From Dermacentor variabilis (Eukaryota; Arthropoda; Arachnida; Ixodida; Ixodidae), in contig NC_134570.1 of NCBI RefSeq assembly GCF_050947875.1, forward strand, positions 204,889,250 through 204,953,249: a stretch of 64,000 nt of DNA, given 5' to 3'. Positions 22,265-33,884 of this stretch are shown here, one piece after another. The position numbers were made by a program, and so were the translations under genes. How positions within the stretch are numbered: position 1 is the stretch's first letter; the number at the start of each line of letters is the position of its first letter. Under the pieces are notes generated by a model. The model was not told where the DNA came from. It saw only the letters and a list, made by a program, of their open reading frames with translations, and made no database searches.

Positions 22265-23247
22265 CCAATTCTAAAATGCCCCTGAATTGAATGCACGCCC
22301 ATCTTTTATGGGTTCAAAGCAAAGCAGTAAGATAGAAATGACAATAGATTTCCTAAACAAAGTAGAAATCAAACACACACCCGATTTTTAGGCAGGAAAA
22401 ATGTGCCATGCATCTGATTCTGGCAATAAGTAAAAGATGAAACCAGGCAGCTTTACCTTGACAGATTGGAAATGTATTTATTTAATATTCATCATTGCCT
22501 CTCTCAGGCAGCGCTTAATCACTCTCTATGAAAAACCACATCTCGTCCTCCGTACATAGCGCATTTGATATTCTGCATTTATCAAATGACTCTGCAATGA
22601 TCCCAAATGGGATAGTGGACCATGACTACATAAGTTAAATAACTTATTGTTTGAAAGTGCTTTTATAATCAGACTATGTTGTTGTCGTGTTATGTGAGAA
22701 TTTGTTGTCAGGAGTCACCATCCATGATCACTATCTTGGTATGGCAATGACGATGACGCTGGCTAGGCTGGCTCTTACAGTAAGCTGTTGCGAGCACTGT
22801 GAACATTTTTGTTTTGGTTTCATATTGGATTGCATCTTGCTAGCAATTTTCACACACATTTTTTGGGGAAACAAAAAGGCATGCATTACAATCGGGTAAA
22901 TACTGTAATAATCCATTGTGAGCTACCGTGTACGCTTTAAAATATTCTTGAGGCAGGCTAAAAATGGGCATTTTCGATGGGAGCTGATGTGTGTTCGACG
23001 CATTCACCACACCTTAAGCGCCACCAAGACAGACCCTGCCACTGTTGGAGTGATTAGGATCACCATTGGGGTCAGGCACGTGCTTACTGACCAGCCAAGT
23101 TCGAATTATTCAACGAAGGCCAATTTCAGGATCAAAACAATGAAACTTTGGTCCCATAGGAATACATGGTGCCAGCTGGGACATTTGTTCGGGATCAAGT
23201 AAACCAAAAGATTTAATTAACAGAACTCAATTAACGGAGGCCTACTG
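22265..23247 (+). repeat. Dispersed TA-ended repeat, copy 1
   Basis: Colinear with 58055-59083: shared landmarks are GATGAAACCA...CTTTACCT, GGCTAGGCTG, GCCACCAAGACAG...CACTG and the right end CGGAGGCCTACTG followed by TA. The right end looks like a Tigger-type terminus (inverted CAGTAGGCCTCCGTTAATT). The left end is not resolved. A partial relative lies at about 42290-42420. Confidence 0.6.
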
Positions 23248-24052
23248 TAGCCTCAAAAGTGATCAACCAGAATGCAACCTCAGTCCTCACTTCTTTCCTA
23301 GCTGTTAGTTGAAGAGTGTGAAGGAAGTCGTGTGGCTCTCATGATGTCACTTGTGTTTTTCATAGGATGAGAGTCACTGGTTGAGCGGTAGGCATTGCAA
23401 GGAAAGAAATACAAGGACAAGCGACACAGCGGACAGATAGGTGTAGCGCTACGTAGAACTTTGTGTGTCTGTGCCTCTTCTTTTTTCATTTATCTCGGTC
23501 TTACTTGGACCCAGTCCACGTATTATCACCTCGCCCAAATCGTCATTCTTGGTTATGGCAGGTTTGGATGATTCTTATTGCTGAAGTAGCCAGGAGGATG
23601 GCAGATTTGGTTAGTTCTTACTCCTCTGCTGCATGAGTTTTTGGTAATTATGTAACTAAAGCCCTTTGAAAGCATGTCAACTCCTATTGAGACAATATTT
23701 CACCTTGATGGCTGCACAAATGACGTGTTCTAAGATAATCATTAGAACCTAAATGGTAAAGTTTGCATCATTTTGCATAAAGATAAGCTCATCCTCGCAA
23801 AAAGAAAAAAAGAAAGAAAATAGGGATGAGTTCAACAGAATGTTGTTTGCAAAAATGTGAGGAACGTATCTGAGTTATGAGCAAATTACTTCCGGAGGTT
23901 CGCAGCCTTGAATTAATGTGCTATTCCCACTGCCTGATGTTCTTATCCTCACTACAAAAGCTGCTACCTAAGTGCCGCCACGTGGCAGCATGCTTTAGAG
24001 CAATGGTATCACGCGTAGTCGTGTAGCCATGTCGCCTTACTCCTGTGCGCAG
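23248..24052. other. Intron C-D, right end: nothing firm
   Basis: Contains a purine/pyrimidine patch at 23398-23485 (ACAAGGACAAGCGACACAGC ... GTGTGTCTGTGCCTCTTC) that looks like a small degenerate fold-back, and an A-rich run near 23800. No gene is seen. Confidence 0.5.
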
Positions 24053-24251
24053 TGCACTTGGTGGCTCCGGCCGAAGTGTAGCTGCAGTGCAAGTTCTGGA
24101 CTGCCCTGGATTCCAGCCCCAGAGTGGCACCAGTGCAGGAGGCAGTGCAGCAGCCACCCTGGAAGAGCTCTGCCACAACTACATCCAGGAGCGACTGCAG
24201 CTGCTCTTTCACCAGTGGACTTTCCTCAATCAGCAGGAGCGATATGACCAG
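24053..24251 (+). CDS. MYO18A: Myosin XVIII motor exon D with switch II
   Basis: A 199-bp exon after CTCCTGTGCGCAG; its first base completes the Arg codon from exon C and it ends in phase 0 before GTGCCT. It encodes V-L-D-C-P-G-F-Q-P, the switch II position (canonical myosins D-I-x-G-F-E), then L-E-E-L-C-H-N-Y-I-Q-E-R-L-Q-L-L-F-H and W-T-F-L-N-Q-Q-E-R-Y, the relay-helix start. Switch II with Pro and Gln instead of Ala/Ser and Glu fits the class-XVIII pattern of a motor that binds actin but does not cycle ATP normally. That is established for the family, not tested here. Confidence 0.93.
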
Positions 24252-24375
24252 GTGCCTACTTGCTGCGAATTATCACCTGTATTCTGAAAGGACCCTCCAG
24301 TTGACACTTTATTTGGACCTTGGGATGTGAAGGGTAGACGCCTCTTGGCTTATGAAGTCACTGTGCTCATTAAGT

Positions 24376-24783
24376 TGTAGTGCAAACAATGCAGTGCACA
24401 AGACAGAGAAAGCAGAGATAGTCTTTATTCCTCTTTCCACATGCCATCTAAACTTCGTCTTCACCAGTGCTGGGGCAACACCACAGGAGGCCTGCCTCTA
24501 AAAACAAAGTTGTATCACTGCACATGTTTGCATGATGCTGGCAAAAAAAGTCCTTGAGTATGCAACTGCTTCAGCTGCTCCTGGAATCGAGTTGTACATG
24601 TTGAAATGTGGTTTGCAGTGGTAGGTTTCAGGAAAGCAGGTTTCACATGGTTGACGGAACTTAATGTGTCCTGGCCGTTGATTCGTAGTACGAAAGTCTT
24701 TTCGTCATGTGACACCACTAGGTGCAGACCACTGTATGGTGCTTGAAGCACACGACAAGCGCATACTGCATTTCCCACCGCAT
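24376..24783 (-). mobile_element. Gypsy 3' remnant: integrase C-terminus and LTR piece
   Basis: The minus frame 24515-24778 includes A-P-Y-S-G-L-H-L-V-V, then T-F-V-L-R-I-N-G-Q-D and V-N-H-V-K-P-A-F-L, the GPY/F module of Ty3/gypsy integrases. It is followed toward 24376 by LTR-like sequence with a minus-strand AATAAAG. The rest of the element is missing. It is a different family from gypsy-1 and gypsy-2. Confidence 0.75.
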
Positions 24784-25521
24784 TACAGGTACAGAAAGCC
24801 AGACACTCTGTACCTTAACTGCTGTTTGCATTTAAACTGAATTTGATAGTACAAAGCACTATATTTGAAGCACTTTATTGAACAAATAAATATTAGGGAT
24901 ATTTGTTGTGCCCTGTAAAATTTAGTAGGCCTTACCAATGTCATCCACATGTTGGAAATTTCCCCATTTAGCACACTGAATTAATGTAAGGTGCCACGTA
25001 GTTGGTAAAAAATACAGTGACCAAAGACGAAACTGTTTTGAGTATATAGCAATAATTGTGGCTCTCTATAACTGCAATCAAGTCAGCAAGTTACAATGCA
25101 CAGATTGTATTTCACAATAAAAAATGCTTATCAGATGTATGCAACAATCACAAATATGCCCCAAAACAGCGACAGCTCATGTGGAATCATTTCCGCCTCT
25201 CCCCAAAAATTTCAGTGACCACAATGAATTCATCAGCCGAGCATGTTTATGAGCTAAGAATGCGACACTTGCCACATGATGTAGGACGGTCAGAGCTACC
25301 AGCTTACTTAGAAAGATGATCAACTTGCAATTCCATGCTCTTAGAAGGTACCTTTCGCCCCACAGTCCTTTTTGAGTGATAGGACACTTTTCACACAGCA
25401 ACGAATGTGCTCGCAAAGAAGTGCTGAACATGCACACCCTGGCCATCCACTGGCGGAATTTGATACTTCAGCTTGTTATCAAGGAGGCAGCACGTCTCTC
25501 TTTGGTAGTAGCTTGACTGTA
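24784..25521. other. Intron D-E, left part: nothing recognised
   Basis: AT-rich intron DNA with scattered short ORFs only. Confidence 0.55.
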
Positions 25522-25857
25522 CAGTGAGACCTCGTTAAACGGTAGTGGGCCGGAGCTCGGAAAAAGTACGTGCTAAACGGTAGTACTGCTTAACCGAAAT
25601 AGCATGACATCGCCCACTTACCTGTCAAAAACGGAACTTGGAGAGAGCGCGATGAAAGGGGAAAAAACATGCAGTATTTATTCACTATCCAAAAGTGGAA
25701 ACACTATGTGTTAATCGATACGTATGTAATAAGCTGGCACGGTTTATATGGATACAAAACACATTATGTTCAATGGCCGCTGAGTCGGGGATTTGACTTT
25801 GCAACTTTTAAAACGAAAGTACTGTTTAAGCGGGTACGGTTTAACCAGGTTTTACTG
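25522..25857. mobile_element. 336-bp Tigger-type MITE
   Basis: Inverted ends CAGTGAGACCTCGTTAAACG and CAGTAAAACCTGGTTAAACC (right end read inverted) are flanked by TA on both sides (25520-25521, 25858-25859). A second pair of GGTAGTACTGCTTAACCG-like blocks lies just inside. The interior shares sequence with the element at 9612. Its compact size and lack of coding make it a non-autonomous derivative. Confidence 0.82.
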
Positions 25858-25859
25858 TA

Positions 25860-28059
25860 CTGCGATTTTCGTGCATCATCTGTGCGCATTTCTCCTCAGA
25901 AAGAGCTGTTCGCTGTTTCAGAAGGTGTACAAGGTCTGTGCCACGAAGCACATCACTGTTTTGTGTGCTCAGAAACCGTTGTGCGTCATTGTGCAGTTTC
26001 AGTTGTTCACAAGTGGCATGTGGCTCGACATTACCGCTATTCTGAGGTGCAATGCGGGACGTTTCTCTGCTGGCTCACTCTGTTGCAGCCATGGGGCAAT
26101 AGGTACCCACCTAGAGCGCGACCAGTTTTGTAACTTCGCATCACGTGATCCATCCGTTGCACTGCTACATGAGCACCCTCATTCCTGCTTCACTCCCTCC
26201 TCCTAGCGTCAGGCAGGATCCCCCTGGCACTCCTCACTTAATTGCTTTGTCCGTTTCTAGAAGACTGTCAGAAGTTGGGGATATAAAAGGTCTTGTGAGA
26301 TCCATCTTACAGACTGCTTCTGTAACTGGATAGCGTTCTTATTGGTTCTGGCTTCTGAAATATTGATTTTTTTAATGTTTAAGACGACATATTCCTGAAT
26401 ACAACTGATATCTTTTTTGTATGGGTGTGCGAATACAAAATACCAGATTTTGAATAGAATATTGAATCGAATCAAGAACGAAAAGCTGAATATCAAATTG
26501 AAGATTAAATATCAGGAAATTTTTCACAAAATTTAATGCTTGCAGATTTTGGGCAAGAAAATACAGTGTTGCAGCTGCTCGGGAGTCTCCTATCATTGTG
26601 TAACAAGAATGTTGCAAGCCATCGGTAACTTAGAGATGAAGATATACAGTATGGTCTATTCATGGTAAAGAACACCCAAATTGGTAAGCCAGCACTGATT
26701 ACAGGTCAGTTCTCATAAATGAAGGTCTGTTAAAATTTTTTTGTCAGTGGAATTGATCTTGAATAAAATCAAGTGCTTCTTTTTTTTTTACTCGGAAACT
26801 AATGAATCAGTCACATTATATCAGTGAGGTTATTAGTTTAATAGCGGACCTATGTTCTGAGACAATCTTCTATTTATTGCACTGAAAGCTTTTCTTTACA
26901 GTTTTTAAAATACAGAAGGGTTAAACCAACTTTAGGGCAGTTGGTTTATCGTAAAGCCAATCTGTGCAACAGCCGAAAGGACCACGCTTCACGCAACTCT
27001 ATCACCGTTCCGACCATAGGCGGTTCCAACGATAAATAGCTGGCAGGGGCCATCTGTGCCATTTCGTTGTGAGGTTTGGCGTGGTTTGCCACCTGTCACA
27101 TAATCTGAAATCTGGAGGGTCACAGCAAGCTTGCGCAATGCTTGGTGCCCCTGCACCTCTCCTTGTTCATCTGCCTGCTCTCGCTTTTGTTTGCGAGGCA
27201 ATTTGTTGGCTTTCTGAGTGCCACGTGGCTGCTGCAAATACTAGATCTGCATCGATTTGGCACCAAACCGTAACTATGGTCGCCTACATCCAATGAAGCA
27301 GTGCCAATTAAGGCTGATGCTGAGGCAGTGTGGTTGTGATGAAAATTTGCCGCTGGCCAGTGTGGTAACAAGCCGTAAGCTGTCGCAGAATGCTTGCCGC
27401 TAATATTTTTGTACTGTGGCTTCAGTGATCGATGGCTGTTGAAGCGGCGCGAAGTTTGTCGCCGTGTATTGAACATGATCTGCGTGCCGGCACTATTTGT
27501 GGCTAGTCTGCCCAATCTTCGCACTCAACAAAATATGCGCTCTTTTTGTTGCCGTTCTCTCTTTCAGGGCGTCGCATTATCATTGAATCGGTCCTGTTGA
27601 CCTCGATGACCTGTATGAAGAGTCAGCCTCTGCTGACGTGGTGCCATTGTGTGAGTAGCAGCATTCAGGCTCTGTGTTTGCAATCCCCACATTGGGCCAA
27701 TGTCGGGGAGTGCTTGCAGTGACAAATCTGCTACTGCGTCAGCTGGGCTGGCCTGTCCACTGTGCTCGGCACTCCTTCTGCGCCGAAAATGAAGTGAAAT
27801 GCTCGCTTGGGTGGAATCGGAGCATGAGGAGCTGTGCGGTGCATGCAACATGTGGCACTGCGTGGGTCTCTACACCGAACATGTTGAATATTGAAAAGAT
27901 CCAATAGTATATATTCCATCAAAAAATTGGAATTATTTGTACGTTCACCATGCGATTTGATGATGTTCAAGTATTTGCACACCCCTACTTTTTTTGTGTT
28001 AGCTGTGAAATATTCCAACCCTTGCATTGTTGTTGTCATGTGGGGATGCCACCTTGCAG
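25860..28059. other. Intron D-E, right part with AT-rich repeat fragments
   Basis: Holds two fragments of an AT-rich dispersed repeat (about 26424-26525, starting GGGTGTGCGAATA; about 27886-27990, ending TATTTGCACACCCC). The overlapping frames at 25669-26206 and 27120-27524 have no recognisable domains. Confidence 0.5.
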
Positions 28060-28315
28060 GAGGCAGTGGTCCTGGAGACTGAGGAGTTTGGAGAGGTACC
28101 ATCACCGACTCCATTGGTGTCCCTTCTAGACCGCAGCCCACCCCAGTCGGGTCCTTTGCGTGCCTCGACAACTGACCTACGGCACAATGCCGGTCAGCAG
28201 GGTCAGTCATGCGGCCTGCTGCAGCTGTTGGACGACGAGTGCCTGTATCCAGGCAACACTGACCAGGCCTTCCTTGACAAGCTCCTCCATATGGCAGCCT
28301 CTGCACATCCTCGAG
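28060..28315 (+). CDS. MYO18A: Myosin XVIII motor exon E
   Basis: A 256-bp exon after ATGCCACCTTGCAG, starting in phase 0 and ending with one base before GTGAGA. It encodes an acidic start (E-A-V-V-L-E-T-E-E-F-G-E), a proline/serine-rich linker, then G-L-L-Q-L-L-D-D-E-C-L-Y-P-G and F-L-D-K-L-L-H-M-A-A. The block L-L-x-L-L-D-x-E-x-x-x-P-x is conserved across myosins after the relay helix. The linker with V-S-L-L-D-R-S-P-P-Q is the class-specific insertion site. A complete 11-exon reading frame depends on this exon's phase, which fits. Confidence 0.92.
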
Positions 28316-28361
28316 GTGAGAGGACTATCACTAGTGCTTAATAATCTGTGTGGTTCATTGA

Positions 28362-28602
28362 TGTTTGGGGGAGCTCGGTTTGGCGGTTAGGAATACATGT
28401 TTTGACAGGTTGAGAATGGTGAGTCAACTGGCTTTATTCAAAAGTAAAAGTAGATTTGCTGAATAGCAGTAGTGGCGCCCTCGGCGGGCAGGCACCCAGA
28501 CTCCAAGAAAGAGCAAGGGGCAGTGAGTCCTATGGTAAGTCAAGGGGACATAAGCTGGATTTCCATGAAGTGGGGACAAAGTAGTGATGGACATTCGCTA
28601 CA
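28362..28602 (-). repeat. 3' LTR of gypsy-4
   Basis: Shares TTTGGCGG, GGAATACA, TTGACAGGTTGA, CTTTATTCAAAA and GCTACA landmarks with 32570-32816; heavily diverged. Confidence 0.82.
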
Positions 28603-28710
28603 AGGGCTCGCCCTCTAGAATGCCGGAGGCTTAGGTGTGAATGGCAGAAGGAATGAAGAGTTACTGCTTCAGATAGGCTGGTTTCACGCAGTCGTACGAC
28701 ACTGTCTCTT

Positions 28711-28880
28711 CTTTATTTATTTATTTATTTATTTGAGAAATACTGCCAGCCTTCAGAGAAGGCCGTAGGCAGGAGTGGACAGTACATATGAAAAAAACTG
28801 ATCAAGAATAACAAGACAAGAACACATTACACGAGGCTCGCACTACGCACTGAAAAGCAGCGAAAGACCGATAGTTTGCC
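28711..28880 (-). mobile_element. LINE 3' tail inserted in gypsy-4 integrase
   Basis: (TTTA)n at 28713-28735 followed by GAGAAATACTGCCAGCCTT and GAAGGCCGTAGGCAGGAGTG is, on the minus strand, a 3' UTR ending in (TAAA)n. It lies between the V-K-P-A-Y-L end of the gypsy-4 GPY/F module (28640-28700) and the integrase core, so it interrupts that domain. Confidence 0.65.
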
Positions 28881-28899
28881 GCGAATGTCAATCTTCGAG

Positions 28900-29974
28900 G
28901 TTTACTCTGGATGTGGAACCACATGAAAGGGGCCCTCATAGGAAGGAGTCAATGGTGGCTTGATAGAGTCGCATCGCAGAAAGAAGTGCATGGCTGCGTC
29001 CATTATCGGGAAACTAAACACAGGCTGCCCGCGGGCGATACGTGGAGGTGTACGTCGAAGCTGGTCGAGCCAGGAATATAGCCCTTCTAAGTGCTGTGCG
29101 GCCGCTGGCAGAGTTCTTTGTTGGGTGCGGAAAAACTGGCCTGTAACGCAGATTGCTGACCCATAAAGCGTCTCGGCTGCACCGACTCCGAGGACATCCT
29201 TGATTGTTGTTCGCAGCCCCAGTAGTACTAGGGGTTGTCTTTCCCTAACTTTTTCAGAGCGTGGCCGTCAGTGACGCCTTCAGTTGTCAGTGGAGACGCT
29301 CGACCATGCCCTTGCTCTGCAGGTGGTAAACCGTAACGTTATGAAGGTGCGTGCTGAGCTGTCTCGCCAGGGCAGAAGAAAGCTTGCTTTGGAATTGTTG
29401 GCCTCAATCAGTAGTTATGTGCAAAGGGCAACTGTACCGCGACACCCACGTAGCAGCAAATACTTCCGTCACTGTTTCGGCCGTGATGTCTTGTAGAGGC
29501 GTCGCCTCATGCCACCTTGAGTATCGGTCGATACACGTGGGGAAGTACCTCAAATCTTGCCAGTGTGGAAGAGGCCCCACCAAGTTTAATTGCACGTGAT
29601 CAAAACGGCTGTGCCGCTGAACGTGTGTACCGGGTCCCTTTCACAGCTTGACAGGCTTGGCAGCTTCTTGCCCAGCTTCGAACATTTTTGTTGATCCCTG
29701 GCCAGGCGAAGCAGTCTGTGATATGCCTCTGGGTCGCTCTGATGCCGGGATGGCTTGGCCTGCTCACTGAATCGAATATTGGACGCCGAAATTCATGGGG
29801 CACAAACGTATAAGGAGGTGCCTGTGATGTGTCGCACGTGACCAATGTTGTTGTGTAGGGAAGCAGCACCTCCGCAAGCTGAAGCGACGAGCCTTCATCC
29901 CACAATTGGCACAGCTTGGGATCATTTTGCTGCACGGATGCTAGAGCTTGGAAATCCGCAGGAACAACAGCCAC
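28900..29974 (-). pseudogene. Integrase of gypsy-4 (disrupted)
   Basis: The minus frame 29600-29974 has the zinc-binding pattern (H-P-G-I ... H-I-T-D-C-F-A-W-P-G ... C-Q-A-C). The next frame, 29404-29595, has N-L-V-G-P-L-P, the C-I-D-R-Y-S-R-W core aspartate segment and I-T-T-D. Further core sequence continues in another frame to about 28900. The catalytic aspartates survive, but there are at least two frame changes and the C-terminal module is split by a LINE tail. Confidence 0.82.
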
Positions 29975-30170
29975 AGTGCCAAACCGCGATGGTGCGTCAG
30001 CTGCCTGATTTTTGGTCCCAGAGATATGGCGGATGTCTGTAGAAAATTTTGAGATAAAGGAAAATTGCTAAAGCTCACGTTCTGAGTATGAAGAACTGTT
30101 GTTCTTGAAAACGAAAGTTAACCGCTTGGGGTCGGTCAGAATGTAAAAGCTATTGCTTTCAAGAAAAAAG

Positions 30171-31021
30171 CTAAAATGCTTGACAGCACAATAGATGGCC
30201 AACATCTCCCTCCCGAAGGTGCTGTAGCGAGCTTCTGTGGGTTTGAGGTGCTTTGAAAAGAAGCCCAGTGGGCTCCAGTCTGTGCCATTGTGCTACTGCA
30301 GTACTGCACCCACTGCCGTGTTCAACACATCTACCATAAGGAAAGTTGGGGCGTCGGACAATGGATGAATCAGCAACACTGTGGTCACCAACCACGTTTT
30401 GGCTTCCTGGAAGAAGTGTTCGTGCAGTGGGCCAGTGGAAGGTGTCCACTTTTAACTTGCGCACAGGATGGTTTGAAGCGCCTGTGAAAATTTGAGTTCC
30501 AGAAACTCGTGCAACTTTCGGAAGGAGGTTGGAGAGGGGAAGTCCTCGATTGCCTGCACCCGTGACTCCAGTGGCATGATGCCTTGGGGTGAAATGCGAT
30601 GGCCGAATCAATCCGGGGCTTCAACTCCAAAAATGCATTTCTGGGGCTTTAGGACCAGGCCGTGTTCATCCAGTCGCTCAGATAGAAGGTGAAGGTGCTC
30701 TTTGTGATGTTCGTCTGTGCAACTTGCAACGAGAATGTCGTCAAGGTAGACAAAGATGAATGGGAGTCCGCACGTAACTTCGTCCATGAACTTTTGAAAA
30801 GTTTGCACCGCATTCTTCAAAGTGTAAGGCGTACAGACAAACTCAAATAGGCCAAATGGAGCAGTGATTGCTGTCTTCGGTGTGTCGCAGAGTTCAACAG
30901 GAATTTGGTGGTATGCGCTCATAAAATCGATCTTGTTGTATATTTTGGTTCCAGTGAGACGAGTGCCAAAGTCATGTATGTGGGGAAATGGATATTGATC
31001 CGGAGTAGTGACGGCATTCAA
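30171..31021 (-). pseudogene. RT and RNase H of gypsy-4
   Basis: Minus frame 30608-31021 (137 codons): K-I-D-F-M-S-A-Y-H-Q-I-P-V, A-P-F-G-L-F-E-F, F-Q-K-F-M-D-E-V and the catalytic F-V-Y-L-D-D-I-L-V-A. Downstream frames to 30171 carry connection and RNase H pieces with frame changes. The YLDD box and palm residues are intact locally. The upstream fingers sit in a broken segment between 31021 and 31237. Confidence 0.87.
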
Positions 31022-31236
31022 AACTCGGTAATCACCACAATTCAGCTAGTCACCACTGTCCTGCTTTGGAACCAGGTGGAGAGGTGGATACCGATTTCCA
31101 GCTGAAGCATGTGTTCGAACTCACTACAGGCGACTTCCAATCTCCGTCCAGCAAGCCTCCGTGGCCGTTTGGTTACAGGTGGGCCGGTGGTAATGATTTG
31201 ATGCGTCACCTTGTGTTTTACGGGCAGCGCATCATT

Positions 31237-31791
31237 TCAGGGGTTCGTGAGTTGCGGGTACTCGGCAAGTATCTTGTTGTACGTTGAGACCGGCCGAAAT
31301 GTACGGATTCCAAATGAGGCGAGGTTAGACTGCAGTCCAAGTACATCGAACCATGTGACATTATCCTTTAGGAATCGACCGTAGACACTCGCGTCTAGGT
31401 TGCAATAGCTGAGGAAGTCCGCTCCCAGTATGGCAAGGCTGACGTCGGCGATCACAAACACCCACGTGCGCAAACGCCGGAGTCCGATGTCTAGCGTTAT
31501 TGACTGGAGTGCATGCGACGCGATGGTAGTGTTGTTCAGTGTGTGGAGTGGGGAGCAGACTTGCCGCATTGGCAATCCGTAGCTGTGGCGGGAAAGATAG
31601 AAAGCTTGGCTCCGGTGTGGACGAAGAGGCGGGTGCCAGTGATGCAGTCTACTACGAAGAATAGACGGCTTGCTGATGTCACATGCCTCTGTTAGCGACT
31701 GGCCAGTGCGTTTCTCGTCCACAAACGGCTGTATGCAGCGACTTGCTTGTTTGCGAAAGTGACGATGGTACCGGCTCAACTGCTGCTGCAA
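31237..31791 (-). pseudogene. Protease region of gypsy-4
   Basis: The 184-codon minus frame contains W-V-F-V-I-A-D-V-S-L-A-I-L-G-A-D-F-L, the conserved second half of this lineage's retropepsin that precedes RT. The active-site D-T-G segment itself is degraded by a frame change near 31610-31650. The early part is basic and resembles the Gag C-terminus. Confidence 0.75.
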
Positions 31792-31839
31792 GTGTCTAGG
31801 TACACTGTGAGACTGTGAAGGTGAATAGTCGCGCCGATG

Positions 31840-32400
31840 TTAATCGCCAGTGTTGCCACCCATCGTCAGCTTCTTCAGTGCACTGGCAAGATGGTGAACT
31901 GTTTCCTCAAGGTGCGAGAGTTGGTCTCCTGGCTCTGAGACTCTCGGAGTGGCGATAGGTAACTGTGCCGCAGACGAGCAGTCGCATGTGCAGTCAGTGA
32001 GTACAGTTAACTGATCGAGACTCATTTCGTCAGAACCCGCCAGCACCATGCATGCGCACTATGGGAGGCGTTGCAAGAACAGCTTGCACAAAATTAGAAC
32101 CTGGCTCTTGTTTGCAGAGTGCTCACCCAGTAACTGATGCAATTGGTGCAGGAGTTGTGACGGTCGTTGTTCGACGAGTTCCTCGGAGAGGAGCTGTTGA
32201 AGCCTACTCTGTTGCAATGGCTCGAGGCACTGCAGGACCGTGCATTTCAGGTCGTCGTATGCTGTCGCCGAAGGTGTACCCGCTAGCAAGTCGTCTACGG
32301 CATCGGCGATGTCAGAGGGTAGCGCGGCAACAGTGTGCATGTACTTTGCTGTCTGTGAAGTGATGCGTCGGAATCGAAAACAGGCTTCTACTTATATAAA
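31840..32400 (-). pseudogene. gag of gypsy-4 (fragment)
   Basis: Minus frames at 32059-32340 and 31840-32049 encode a leucine- and glutamine-rich capsid-like sequence (L-P-S-D-I-A-D-A-V, Q-L-L-H-Q-L-H-Q-L-L-G). This fits the small Gag typical of the A-type arthropod lineage with this pol. The start of the frame is degraded; no zinc knuckle was found. Confidence 0.6.
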
Positions 32401-32569
32401 CCAAACTCGGGAATTCTTAGGCCAAAACCTGGGAAGCTGAAGCTCTGCGGCGATGACAGGAGGCGTAATTGGGGCGTCGACTCTGTCAGCAAGTGTAGGA
32501 GCAATGTGGTCCTTGGCTAGTGTTCGAAAAAAAAAAAGAGACAAAACGTATATTTCCTGGCTTACCACT

Positions 32570-32816
32570 TGTTGGGAGCCCGTTTTGGCGGAGGCAAGGA
32601 ATACACATCTTGACAGGTTGAAAACGGAGTCGACTGCCTTTATTCAAAAAGTGAAAGCAGATTTGCTGAGTGGAAGTGGTGGCGCCCCAGTCGAGCAGCT
32701 GCCTCGCTTCCACGAAAGAGGAGGCAATGACTCCCACGACGAAGCAAATTAGATTTGCGGAGCAAGGGGCAGTGACCCCCATAGCGAGGATGACGAAGTG
32801 ACGGACGGTCGCTACA
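32570..32816 (-). repeat. 5' LTR of gypsy-4
   Basis: TGTTGGGAGCC...CGCTACA, 247 bp. On the minus strand it is followed after 2 nt by TGGTAAGCCAGG, a possible primer-binding site starting TGG. Confidence 0.82.
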
Positions 32817-32924
32817 ATGTCATTGATGGCATGGTTTAATCATTGATAATGTTTTGCATCTATTCAACTTAGCTGTGAAAGGCTTTTGAATCTTCACTGC
32901 ACTGCTTTAAATTACACAAATTCA

Positions 32925-33025
32925 ATTAGTAAGTACAAGTAATTTCCCTTGTGTTGTCCTTGGTGTCTTTGTTTGTTGGCTTCTCATGACATGATTAATA
33001 AAAATTGGGCCCCTCGGTTAATCCC
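32925..33025 (+). mobile_element. Ruka-type SINE, 3' fragment
   Basis: TAGTAAGTACAAGTAATTTC, TGTTGTCCTTGGTGTC and TTTGTTGGCTTCTCATGAC match the downstream half of the split Ruka copy at 48455-48515. It continues with ATTAATAAAAATTGGGCCCC. The tRNA-like head is absent. Confidence 0.65.
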
Positions 33026-33207
33026 TTTTCTTCTCATACAAGTGACAAGGAGGAGTACACGATAGAACACAGGTGCACCAGTCAGATGCATTATCATTGG
33101 GCTTGTGCAAATATTTGGTATGTTTAAAAATTAGATCGAATCTTATGCTATTCAATATTCACTTTGTGTTGGATTTATGTATTCTAAGTATTAAAAACAA
33201 ACAAATA

Positions 33208-33850
33208 CAGTAGAACCTTGTTCATACACTTCAGAAAGAAAATGGGGAAAATAGGAGTTTTTTGTAGGTTACGCCAGATATTCTTTTCTGAAGGAACTAC
33301 TGCACTCAATATTTCATGCAATACATAAACAAAAAGCAAAATGAATGCACTTTTCATGCATGCTGTATTGTTAACGAGATGTATGTCATGAAAAAGATAT
33401 AAATTGCTAGAATCAAAATTGTGGGATAAAATTGAACAAAGTTTGTAAAGACATTCTTGTATCTGCTAAGAAAAATATGTAAAAAAATTATGAGCTGTAC
33501 AAAATACGTATATTGCCTTCTAATAGGCACTATCTCTGAAAAAATTAAAAATTTTAATTGAACACGTATTTCGCTAAAAATATTTAACTGCAAGCACTAC
33601 AGTTGGGTGTGCCGCGCTGCGGCTGCCAATCTTCCGGGCTTGCTTGCGTTGTCGTCGCTCTCAGAGTCAAAGTCTCATCATGAAAATCAGCATCCTCAGA
33701 CTCGCTGATTCTTGATCCATTCATAACATCAGCCACAGACGCAGCGGAATCATGAGGTCTGCGATCTTTCGAAGTGCGCGCACCGTTCCGGGAGGCAGCC
33801 ATTTTTGCTTTCTACTTTGACGATCGCAAAACTTCAGAATGCGTTAAAAA
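33208..33850 (-). mobile_element. Tigger-like fragment with small ORF
   Basis: CAGTAGAACCTTGTTCATAC follows a TA. A minus-strand 72-codon frame (33584-33802) starts M-A-A-S-R-N-G-A-R-T, is acidic in the middle (S-E-S-E-D-A-D) and has no recognised domain. The right terminus is missing, probably lost at the mariner junction. Confidence 0.45.
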
Positions 33851-33884
33851 ATTGCTGCTAAAGGATTACTAAGTAGCTGAGGAC

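Larger units (their letters stand above)
28362..32816 (-). mobile_element. Ty3/gypsy element gypsy-4 (second lineage)
   Basis: A 4.5-kb element on the minus strand with LTRs 28362-28602 and 32570-32816, both TGTT...GCTACA and clearly diverged. The order on minus is LTR, primer site, gag, protease, RT, RNase H, integrase, GPY/F, LTR. CATTGA lies just outside the left LTR (28356-28361) and 4 nt outside the right one (32821-32826), an imperfect hint of target duplication. Multiple frame breaks are present. LTR and pol sequence differ from gypsy-1, -2 and -3. Confidence 0.88.

Noticed and set aside
27120..27524. 134-codon minus-strand frame in intron D-E
   Set aside because: Low-similarity, composition-driven frame with an overlapping frame on the other strand and no splice signals.
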